Shown: in pieces, positions 8,740-16,481 of the stretch | How positions within the stretch are numbered: position 1 is the first letter of the stretch | How the letters are laid out: the number at the start of each line of letters is the position of its first letter | Source of the DNA: an uncultured Candidatus Saccharibacteria bacterium | GTDB taxonomy: Bacteria > Patescibacteriota > Saccharimonadia > Saccharimonadales > Saccharimonadaceae | Length of the DNA stretch: 48,279 nucleotides | Direction: 5' to 3' | NCBI GenBank assembly: GCA_947166895.1 | Contig: CAMVFY010000004.1 | Coordinates: forward strand, 1 to 48,279 | The notes under the pieces: model-generated | Database searches by the model: none | The model's input: only the letters and a program-made list of their open reading frames with translations | What the model was told of the DNA's origin: nothing | Translations under genes and position numbers: made by a program

Positions 8740-9901
8740 GTACCTCCTTTATTTCAGCGCTTATTTCGTTATCAACTGTTGTAATTTTTACAACATTACC
8801 TACATCAATTTCCCCTCTCACGATTGCATATCCCCTCTCCAAAATCTTGTCGGGATTTAACGCCTCTAAGATTTTGATTTTATCCAAAAGCTCTTTTTGA
8901 TAGCTTGATATTTTAATTTGCACCACATTATAAACTTGCATTGTTTTTTCATACTGTTCTTTCCACAGCTTATCGATCTGAAATAACAAATTATCCCCCG
9001 CACGCCTTATCATTGTATTAACCTCAGAAGTTAGCGCCTCACGATCAAAGGTCAAAAGTTCCGCCGCGTTGGATGGAGTTGAAGCCCTGACATCCGCCGC
9101 AAGGTCCGCCAGTGACTCATCTACCTCGTGACCAATCCCCGTAATCACCGGAATTTTTGAAGCCGCAATCGCTCGCACCAGTTGTTCATCGTTAAAACAC
9201 GCCAAGTCATCAGCCGAACCTCCACCTCTAACAATCGCAATTGCTTCAACTTCTCCATGTTCGTTGAAAAACTTTAGAGCCCGGATAATTTGGTCAGCCG
9301 CGTCCATACCCTGCACCTGAGTGTGTGCAACCTGAATCTTTGTTCCACCCCACCTCGCATTAAAAATCTTAATAAAATCCGCATACCCCGCCGCTGCTGT
9401 ACTAGAAATTACGCCAATTTTTGATAACCCCCGCGGTATTTCGCGCTTCTTAGTTGCATCAAATAGCCCTTCCTCGCCAAGTTTCTTTTTTAATATTTCG
9501 TAGGCTTTTTTAAGGTTTCCCTCACCAACCGGCTGCACCGTTTGCACCGTAAAAGAAAACTTTCCCCACTTTGTGATTTTTGGCACACCTCTAACTATCA
9601 CTTTCATTCCGTCTTCAATCGGAATCCGAAGCTGATACAAAGACATAAAGCAACTCACCGACGACTCCTCGTCTTTAATATCAAAAAATACCCACTTCCC
9701 TTGATTTACCTTAAAACTCGCCACTTCACCCACAATTGTCACACTAGAATATGCGTACTCTAACGTCTGGTTTACAACACTAATAAACTCCGAGGGAGTC
9801 ATGGTGTCGACTTCATTTGAAAACATCTGCTTTGGGACCATAAGCTTGGGCGAGCGCCCTTGAGCGTGTCCCAAAGCAGGTGTTTCAAATGAGTTACTCA
9901 C
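8726..9901 (-). CDS. xseA: Exodeoxyribonuclease VII large subunit (GTG at 9901; alternative ATG at 9826 past the palindromic element)
   Basis: VTIVGEVASFK..QGKWVFFDIKDEESSVSCFM, IGVISSTAAAGYADF, AIVRGGGSADDLACFND, GIGHEVDESLADLAADVRASTPSNAAEL. Confidence 0.93.
   Translation of the reverse strand: MSNSFETPALGHAQGRSPKLMVPKQMFSNEVDTMTPSEFISVVNQTLEYAYSSVTIVGEVASFKVNQGKWVFFDIKDEESSVSCFMSLYQLRIPIEDGMKVIVRGVPKITKWGKFSFTVQTVQPVGEGNLKKAYEILKKKLGEEGLFDATKKREIPRGLSKIGVISSTAAAGYADFIKIFNARWGGTKIQVAHTQVQGMDAADQIIRALKFFNEHGEVEAIAIVRGGGSADDLACFNDEQLVRAIAASKIPVITGIGHEVDESLADLAADVRASTPSNAAELLTFDREALTSEVNTMIRRAGDNLLFQIDKLWKEQYEKTMQVYNVVQIKISSYQKELLDKIKILEALNPDKILERGYAIVRGEIDVGNVVKITTVDNEISAEIKEVHARE
9811..9892. 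repeat. Nested palindromic element (copy 2) at the 5' end of xseA; core family A
   Basis: Arms CATTTGAAAACATCTGCTTTGGGAC / GTCCCAAAGCAGGTGTTTCAAATG around core ccataagcttgggcgagcgcccttgagcgt. Confidence 0.9.
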
Positions 9902-10937
9902 TTTTACCCCTAATTACTTTGTAATACGGGATTGAACCAGAAGCGATTGTAAACACCAGTGTAATCACCCTAGTCATCACGGTGATAATGGTTGCCACCG
10001 GAAATTCCACCCCGAGCGCAATCATCACACCCGCCATCCCTAGTTCATAAAGCCCGTATGGTACGATCCCGTCAAACACCGACCCAATCGCTTCACCCAC
10101 CATTATGTATAGCAAAAGTTCTGGCCGCCCCAATGAAATCGCCACAATCCAATAAGTTGCCACTTCACAAAAACTATAAATAAATCCCCAAAGTATCGGT
10201 TTTTTTAGATATTTCTTGTTTTCTTTAGCGATTTTGACGCTTTCATGAATGTCGCCAAAATATTCGCTGATTTTTTCGTATTTCATCAGCTGTTTTTTCT
10301 TGCCAAAAGTAACTACTCGGATCGCCGCACCACAAAGCCCCGCCACCGTTCTAGAGAAAAACTCGATCCGTTTTCTACTACTCGCCACAAACACCACCAA
10401 CCACAGTACTACAAAAACCCCCAAATTCATCACCAGCGCCACCGGAATAATCCACTGCGCCTCTGACGGTATTAAATTCAACACTAATAATATCAAAATT
10501 GCAACGAGCGCCTGTGCGTAATTTACCACCGTCGTCATTGCATATCTAAAAATATACAAAAAACTCGCCTGCCCGGCCGACACCCCAAACGGCCCCAAAC
10601 GATAAGTCAAATACGCTAGCCCGCCAATTCCCCCCGCCGGCACCGCATGGTTTACGAAGTTTAGCTCTGTCGATATCCTTAACATTTCACCATTACTAAA
10701 CTTCTTAATATCCCTACGGTTCTTTAGATACGAAAAGAAAATCTGCCCACAGGCAAAATACATAAATAGTTGCTCCGGAATAAGTAGTAGTAATACAAAA
10801 ATATTCGTTTCCTTCAAATGATTCACAGCTTCGACCATATCTGGCCAATTCTGATAAACCACGTACCCAACTAAAACCGCCGTCAAAATCAGTAGTATCG
10901 TCCGAAACGAAAAGCCCACGTGCTTTTTCTTAACCAT
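9894..10937 (-). CDS. Lysylphosphatidylglycerol synthase TM-like / UPF0104 family membrane protein (start MVKKKHV)
   Basis: Multi-TM; NHAVPAGGIGGLAYLTYRLGPFGVS, VGEAIGSVFDGIVPYGLYELGMAGVMIALG; TATAAT 6 nt upstream of ATG 10937. Confidence 0.75.
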   Translation of the reverse strand: MVKKKHVGFSFRTILLILTAVLVGYVVYQNWPDMVEAVNHLKETNIFVLLLLIPEQLFMYFACGQIFFSYLKNRRDIKKFSNGEMLRISTELNFVNHAVPAGGIGGLAYLTYRLGPFGVSAGQASFLYIFRYAMTTVVNYAQALVAILILLVLNLIPSEAQWIIPVALVMNLGVFVVLWLVVFVASSRKRIEFFSRTVAGLCGAAIRVVTFGKKKQLMKYEKISEYFGDIHESVKIAKENKKYLKKPILWGFIYSFCEVATYWIVAISLGRPELLLYIMVGEAIGSVFDGIVPYGLYELGMAGVMIALGVEFPVATIITVMTRVITLVFTIASGSIPYYKVIRGKSE

Positions 10938-10951
10938 GAAATGATTATAGC

Positions 10952-10979
10952 ACAAAAAACGGGCCCCGCGAGGCCCGCT
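10952..10979 (-). terminator. Intrinsic terminator after rpmA
   Basis: Minus strand GCGGGCCTCGCGGGGCCCGTTTTTT. Confidence 0.85.
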
Positions 10980-10985
10980 CATTTT

Positions 10986-11258
10986 TTAGCGTACTTCAAC
11001 ACGAATTCTTGGTAAAGACTTGCCCGAAAAATGAGTTTTCTTGGTCTTTACAAAAGTAACTACGCCATCCTTAGCAGCATGAATCGTAAAGTTACGTGAC
11101 ATATAAGTACCCGGACCAGCAATCTTCGTGGCACCAGTTTGGCGAACTAGAACTTCACCGTTTTTAACTTTTTGGCCACCAAAGCGCTTAACGCCGAGGC
11201 GCTGGCCAGCATTATTATGGACGTTTTTGGCGGTACCGCCAGCTTTTACGTGTGACAT
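10986..11258 (-). CDS. rpmA: 50S ribosomal protein L27
   Basis: MSHVKAGGTAKNVHNNAGQRLGVKRFGGQKVKNGEVLVRQTGATKIAGPGTYMSRNFTIHAAKDGVVTF. Confidence 0.95.
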   Translation of the reverse strand: MSHVKAGGTAKNVHNNAGQRLGVKRFGGQKVKNGEVLVRQTGATKIAGPGTYMSRNFTIHAAKDGVVTFVKTKKTHFSGKSLPRIRVEVR

Positions 11259-12400
11259 TATTTCTTCCTTAAAATTATTATATCTCTCGCTACGATTTGT
11301 TCAGGCCGATGATAAAGTAGCCCCTCGCGCGATCTATTATTAACATTATACCCCATAGTTTCAATTTCGTCAAGAATATCAAGCCGCTCATACTCACCGC
11401 TTCCCCGTAACCATGCCGGCACCGCAATCACTACTGGCGTGCCAGCCTCGATTTGCCCCGCCAAATTCTTCAAAAATCCTAAAACAATCGCTCCACACTC
11501 CTGTTTTTGTTCTTTTAGCGCCATTTCAGTTGGTACCTGCGAAAAAGGCTTCCCCAGATATCCCTCACACGCCACTGCATCGATTGGTTGCTCCCAACAA
11601 AACGAAGTCGCATCGCCTTGTGAGATCTGAAATAGAATATTTTCGGATTTCACGAGCCAATCGAGATTCTTTTTGCTATATTCCACCATCCGTTCGCTAA
11701 TGTCAGTTCCATACGCTTGGTATCCCATAAGTACTGCCTCCTGCAGCACCACTCCAGTCCCGCAAAACGGGTCAAGAATCGTAGAGCCAGGCTTTAAGGG
11801 CCCGCAAAGATTTATTAAAATCTGCGCTAGTTTCGGCGGAAGCATTCCAACCTTTGCATCTCGCGCCGGCCGCGCCTGGTCGCGCTTCGCGTACGCATCA
11901 ATGTCTTGCACGCCAATCACCCTATACCAACCGTTATCAACTTTTATTAGTTCCACCTTCCGTTCATTTTTGCCCGACAAACCATTATGAAGCGACGTCG
12001 CTGTCGATAGCGCCGCGTCTTTGTTTTCAACCACTCGCACACTCCGTCCGTGCCGCGTCAAAATCTTCTTCAATTTAAGCGCTTCTACTGTCGCCGATTT
12101 TCGCGATGCCTTCTTTGAATAATCTGACACTCCCAAAGTAATCTTCCCCTCCGGCAATCTTTGCAAATACTCTAGCGGCTTTTCTTCAAGCTTCACCGCC
12201 AATTTAAGGATCCCGCCAAAGCGATTGATATCGATACTGATATCGGATTCGAACTCAACATGAGCGGGTGACAGACCTGGAGAGGCCCCCCCGCTGAGCG
12301 CACGCGAAGTGGGGGAGGAAAAGGTCCGGCAGGACCCACTCAGAGTGAGTTCTGCTATCGAAATCTCCGGTTGCCTTCCAAGTACCGCTAAATACTTCAT
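11258..12400 (-). CDS. TRM11-like tRNA guanine-N2 methyltransferase family protein
   Basis: ILDPFCGTGVVLQEAVLMGYQAYGTDIS SAM motif; RDAKVGMLPPKLAQILINL; N-terminal MKYLAVLGRQPEISIAEL. Confidence 0.8.
   Translation of the reverse strand: MKYLAVLGRQPEISIAELTLSGSCRTFSSPTSRALSGGASPGLSPAHVEFESDISIDINRFGGILKLAVKLEEKPLEYLQRLPEGKITLGVSDYSKKASRKSATVEALKLKKILTRHGRSVRVVENKDAALSTATSLHNGLSGKNERKVELIKVDNGWYRVIGVQDIDAYAKRDQARPARDAKVGMLPPKLAQILINLCGPLKPGSTILDPFCGTGVVLQEAVLMGYQAYGTDISERMVEYSKKNLDWLVKSENILFQISQGDATSFCWEQPIDAVACEGYLGKPFSQVPTEMALKEQKQECGAIVLGFLKNLAGQIEAGTPVVIAVPAWLRGSGEYERLDILDEIETMGYNVNNRSREGLLYHRPEQIVARDIIILRKK
12251..12352. repeat. Nested palindromic element (copy 3) inside the methyltransferase gene; core family D
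   Basis: Arms GAACTCAacatGAGcGGGT / ACCCaCTCagagTGAGTTC; inner GACCT/AGGTC and CCCCC/GGGGG; encodes LSGSCRTFSSPTSRALSGGASPGLSPAHVEF. Confidence 0.8.
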
Positions 12401-13713
12401 TTTACAATCAAGAACTTATTCTTCCCCTTCTTAATAATCGCTGTTTGGTTAAGCTCAACATCTTCGGACACTTTCACCCCATTGATAGTAATCGCCCCCT
12501 GAGAAATAAACTCACGCGCTTTTTTCTTCGATTCTGCCAACCCATTATTAACCAAGGCATCAACCAGCATCACGCCCTTTTTCACCGTTGGTAGATATGT
12601 AGCAAACTCGCTGATTTCATCCGCCGTAAACTCCGCAAAATTTGTATCTCGTGCAAAAAGTAGCGACGACAAACCTTCCACTGCTTCGGCCGCTTCTTTA
12701 CCATGCACCACCGTCGTCGCACCTCGCGCCAAAGCATTCTGCGCGATCCTTTCCCCCGGATTTTCAAAATGCCGCTTTAAGACGTCCTCAATCTCGTCTT
12801 TTTCTAGCAAAGTATAAATCTTAATCAAATATTCCACACTTTCGTCCGGTTGATTTAGCCAAAACTGGTAAAAATCAAAGATCGAAGTGTAATTACCGGA
12901 GCCATTATCTGACGAAGCGAGCCACACAGCATTCCCCTCGGACTTGCCAAACTTTCGCCCAGTCACCGGGTCAATCACGAGTGGTGTTGACCACACATCC
13001 GCTGTTGCATCTTCAAGCCGCTTAATTAAATGTATCCCCGAGGTACAGTTACCGTATTGATCTGCCCCGCAAAGTTGCAAATCCACCCCACAAGTACGAT
13101 ACAGATGTAAGAAATCATAGCCCTGAATCAGAGTGTACGAAAATTCTGCATAAGATATTCCCGAACCGCCCTCGCCAATCCGTTTTTGTACAAACTGCCG
13201 ATCCAGTAGTTGCGTCATCGAAAACACCTTCCCGACTTCCCTCAAAAAATCGAGATATTTCATATCACGAAACCAGTCGTAGTTGTCAACCATCGTAACC
13301 CGAAACGGTTGGGCGGGTCCTGCCGCCACTTTTCCCCCATTCTCGTCAAGCTCGATGGGTGACCCCCAAGTGGCGTCACCCGCCCCACTTCCTATCACGC
13401 GCTCAATCTGTGCCTTTATGCACAATTTATTATGCTCTACCTCGTCAAGAGACTTCAAATCTCGCTCGCCGTTTTCTTTCGGATCACCAATCTGACCGGT
13501 CGCCCCGCCTACTAATAAATACGGCTGGTACCCATGCCGCACAAAACATGCACACATCATTAAAGCCGCCAAGTTCCCAATTGTTAGCGAATCCGCCGAT
13601 GGGTCCGCCCCCCAGTAAAACTTTTTTGACTCCCTAGTGTCCAAATCTGCTGGATTTTCAATCGTCGTTTCCGCAGCAAAACCACGATAGATTAATTCTT
13701 CCGATAACTTCAT
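12397..13713 (-). CDS. tyrS: Tyrosyl-tRNA synthetase
   Basis: YWGADPSADSLTIGNLAALMM, NNYDWF-like DNYDWF, YTLIQGYDFLHLY, CGADQYGNCTSGIHLI, KFGKSEGNAVWL, C-terminal S4 domain. Confidence 0.95.
   Translation of the reverse strand: MKLSEELIYRGFAAETTIENPADLDTRESKKFYWGADPSADSLTIGNLAALMMCACFVRHGYQPYLLVGGATGQIGDPKENGERDLKSLDEVEHNKLCIKAQIERVIGSGAGDATWGSPIELDENGGKVAAGPAQPFRVTMVDNYDWFRDMKYLDFLREVGKVFSMTQLLDRQFVQKRIGEGGSGISYAEFSYTLIQGYDFLHLYRTCGVDLQLCGADQYGNCTSGIHLIKRLEDATADVWSTPLVIDPVTGRKFGKSEGNAVWLASSDNGSGNYTSIFDFYQFWLNQPDESVEYLIKIYTLLEKDEIEDVLKRHFENPGERIAQNALARGATTVVHGKEAAEAVEGLSSLLFARDTNFAEFTADEISEFATYLPTVKKGVMLVDALVNNGLAESKKKAREFISQGAITINGVKVSEDVELNQTAIIKKGKNKFLIVK
13311..13385. repeat. Nested palindromic element (copy 4) inside tyrS; core family D
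   Basis: GGGCGGGTcctgCCGCCACTT...CCCATtctcgtcaagctcgATGGG...AAGTGGCGtcACCCGCCC. Confidence 0.75.
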
Positions 13714-13762
13714 GTTCCCATTATACCATCTTTTACTATCTATAATGTGCTAAAATAATACT

Positions 13763-14194
13763 ATGAAGATTTTATGGACCGACGGCAGCGCTGAGCCAAA
13801 TCCTGGCGACGGTGGCTTCGCTGTAATTGAAGTTGTAAACGGCGAAGGCAAGCCAGTCGCACTCGGTAGCGACCAAGACACTACTAATATTCGCATGGAA
13901 GGCTCCGCCCTCATCGCTGCCATTAAATACGCTGGGGACGAAGGTTGCGAAATCCACACTGATTCTGAATTTTGGCTCAACGTCCTTACCAAATGGGCCG
14001 ACGGCTGGGCCGCCAATGGTTGGCACAAAAAATCCGGCCCCATCAAGAATCTCGACCTCGTTCGCGAACTCTACACACTCTACCACAAGTATCCAGTTAG
14101 GCTCATCTGGACCCGTGGCCACGTTGGCACAAAATTCAACGAAATGGCCGACGAGTGGGCCAACAAAGCCCGCCTCGGTAGTGCTTTGGCGTAG
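13763..14194 (+). CDS. rnhA: Ribonuclease HI
   Basis: WTDGSAEPNPGDGGFAV, NIRMEGSALIAAI, THTDSE-like IHTDSEFWLN, WTRGHVGTKFNEMADEWANKA. Confidence 0.92.
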   Translation: MKILWTDGSAEPNPGDGGFAVIEVVNGEGKPVALGSDQDTTNIRMEGSALIAAIKYAGDEGCEIHTDSEFWLNVLTKWADGWAANGWHKKSGPIKNLDLVRELYTLYHKYPVRLIWTRGHVGTKFNEMADEWANKARLGSALA

Positions 14195-14201
14195 TATAAA
14201 A

Positions 14202-14233
14202 TATGCGTGGTTTAATTTAACACCACGCATATC
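14202..14233. terminator. Hairpin, probable bidirectional terminator (or DGR-associated hairpin)
   Basis: ATATGCGTGGT-ttaatttaac-ACCACGCATAT. Confidence 0.6.
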
Positions 14234-14259
14234 CCACAGGTGAAGGCCTGCAAAAGAGA

Positions 14260-15813
14260 CTAGCTACTTCTAACGCAGCGAATATAGAGCCCGCTGCTGC
14301 CCCTGTCGTGGGAGCCGTAAGTCAGGGTCCTACCGGTGTAGACCAGGTTGTAGCGGCCCGGGGGAGTGTCGGCGACAGACGACCACCAGTAACCGCTGCC
14401 GGTATAGTCGATATTACCGCCGTTGTAGTAGCCGCCGGTAACCGAGGAGAAGTAACGCTTAATCGGCAAATCTATTAGGCTATTAATAGAACCAGCTGGC
14501 TTAGTCGTGTCATAGTTTGGTAAATGCCATCCAGCCGGACAGATATCCTCAGTGGCAAGCGTTTTATTGCTGGTCCCCGTGATGGTTCCAGCTGAAGCTG
14601 AAGCGTAGTTGTACCATACACCCTTTGAATTATCTCCCGAATCATGGCACCTTGCTTCATCGTAAGAGTTGCCTGCGGTTAAGTCACCCACGCATGGGTT
14701 AAAGGTAGAATTTGTGCTAAAGTTTGAATATTGTGAGCTTACTGTATTGGTCAATCTTAGGTTTTGTGTCATCCAGCAAGCGTTTTGCAGGTATCGGACC
14801 GTATAATCGCTCTCGTCTCTTCGGTCATACACCGTAAAATTCCCGTCGGACGCAAGGGTACTACACTGAGTAGCCGTAAGGTCTTGCATATAAACTTTAC
14901 CAATTTCGCTGCTCAGCGTCAGTGTCCCCGCCCCAGTCACATTAATAGTAGTAGGGTTAGCCGAAGTATCAGCAATCGTAACGTTACCAGTGGCCGCCCA
15001 GGCCTCAAACTCATAACCACCCGAAAGCGAAGCCGAAATAGTATGAGTACCATACGTGAGATTGAGTGTTGTACTGGCCGCATACGAAACACCGTCAACG
15101 GTCACATTGGCTACGCCCGTCGCCAAAGTAAGATTCACCGGATACGACTCAAGAGTACCGTCAGCATTACTATAGTTCGGATGAACCAAAGTGTATTTTA
15201 CTTGGCCAACATAAGTATCAGCCGTTTGTGACAAAGTAGTCGCCACGGCATAAGTGGTCTGAAAACCTATCGCAGAAGGGATATTCACATCTCCGATATA
15301 GGTAATCACCTTAGCAGCCGTAGCTGGCACCACATGGTAGCTAGCATAAGAACCGTTACTATCGCTTAATATAGTTGGGGCAACAACGCCGCTCATCGGC
15401 ATCAGCTTCAATGCCCAGTTAGATACCGTCGTATCGGTACTAGTGCCCGTCGGGATGGTAAGACTTGATGTAGAACCAATCAAATTAGTGTTGCCTACCA
15501 CGTTATTACTATACCCCACCGCATAAACCGAAAAACCATCACGGTCGTTACAAGATACCAAAACGTCAGTAAGCCCAATATTAGGCTCATACGTACCAGC
15601 ATTGATCAGCTTAGTATGTTCATTGCCGGTAACAATGTTATCCGTCATCGAACAGGAAACTGGCACCGTAATCGTCACTGCATCCACAGCAGGCTCATCA
15701 GCGCTCACATTGCCCGAAGTCAAGACAAAAAAAGAAAGGCTAGATAAAACGGCAAATGTAAGCATAAACATACATGAGGAGTTTCGCTTACCCATTAATC
15801 TAGCCATTACCAT
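14260..15813 (-). CDS. Secreted surface protein with C-terminal FSL (Fibrobacter major paralogous, TIGR02145-like) domain
   Basis: Signal peptide; VYMQDLTATQCSTLASDGNFTVYDRRDESDYTVRYLQNACWMTQNLRL; EDICPAGWHLPN; GYWWSSV...LYIRCVRSS. Confidence 0.8.
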   Translation of the reverse strand: MVMARLMGKRNSSCMFMLTFAVLSSLSFFVLTSGNVSADEPAVDAVTITVPVSCSMTDNIVTGNEHTKLINAGTYEPNIGLTDVLVSCNDRDGFSVYAVGYSNNVVGNTNLIGSTSSLTIPTGTSTDTTVSNWALKLMPMSGVVAPTILSDSNGSYASYHVVPATAAKVITYIGDVNIPSAIGFQTTYAVATTLSQTADTYVGQVKYTLVHPNYSNADGTLESYPVNLTLATGVANVTVDGVSYAASTTLNLTYGTHTISASLSGGYEFEAWAATGNVTIADTSANPTTINVTGAGTLTLSSEIGKVYMQDLTATQCSTLASDGNFTVYDRRDESDYTVRYLQNACWMTQNLRLTNTVSSQYSNFSTNSTFNPCVGDLTAGNSYDEARCHDSGDNSKGVWYNYASASAGTITGTSNKTLATEDICPAGWHLPNYDTTKPAGSINSLIDLPIKRYFSSVTGGYYNGGNIDYTGSGYWWSSVADTPPGRYNLVYTGRTLTYGSHDRGSSGLYIRCVRSS

Positions 15814-15831
15814 ACGCCTTTCCTAATTGAA

Positions 15832-15850
15832 TGTTAGATGTTTTCTAACA
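15832..15850. promoter_or_regulatory. Inverted repeat in the 5' region of the surface protein gene
   Basis: TGTTAGA-tgttt-TCTAACA. Confidence 0.4.
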
Positions 15851-15898
15851 TCTTAGATTAGCATAATAATTTTCGTTTGTAAATAATTTTTTCAAAAA

Positions 15899-16480
15899 TT
15901 ATTTAATAATCTTGTCGATAATCCCATAGTTCAAAGCCTCCTCGGCGCTCATCCAGTTGTCGCGGTCCATATCTTTCACCACTTGTTTCAATTCTTTACC
16001 GGTATTTTTTGCAAAAATCTCTGCCAGGCGTTTTTTCAGAAACACACCCTCTCGGAGCATTATCTCTTGATCGGTAATTTTGCCCTGCGTCCCAGACGAC
16101 GGCTGATGAATCATAATCCTAGCGTTTGGTAAACAATACCTTTTGCCCTTCGTACCAGAGGACAAAAGCATCGCCCCCATACTCGCCTGAAGCCCTATCC
16201 CGATCGTTTCTACGTCCGGCTCGATATAATTCATCGTGTCAATAATCGCAAGGCCATCATACACCGAGCCGCCTGGCGAATTAATGTATAGCTTGATTGG
16301 TTTTTTCGCATCTTCGTGCGCCAAATACAACAATTGCGCAATTACTAAGTTGGCCGTATGTGCATTTACTTCCTCACCGAGGAAAATAATCCGGTCGTTT
16401 AAAAGCCGCGAATAAATATCAAACGCCCGTTCCCCCTTATTAGTTTCTTCCACCACCGTTGGTACTAAATAATCTTTCAT
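15899..16480 (-). CDS. clpP: ATP-dependent Clp protease proteolytic subunit
   Basis: [80 protein letters not shown]. Confidence 0.96.
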   Translation of the reverse strand: MKDYLVPTVVEETNKGERAFDIYSRLLNDRIIFLGEEVNAHTANLVIAQLLYLAHEDAKKPIKLYINSPGGSVYDGLAIIDTMNYIEPDVETIGIGLQASMGAMLLSSGTKGKRYCLPNARIMIHQPSSGTQGKITDQEIMLREGVFLKKRLAEIFAKNTGKELKQVVKDMDRDNWMSAEEALNYGIIDKIIK

Positions 16481-16481
16481 T

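Noticed and set aside
10952-10979. GC-rich palindromes at 5378-5412, 10952-10979, 27953-27981 and 40613-40641 as members of the palindromic family
   Set aside because: Short simple stems with T tracts at gene ends; ordinary intrinsic terminators without the two-part arm/core structure.
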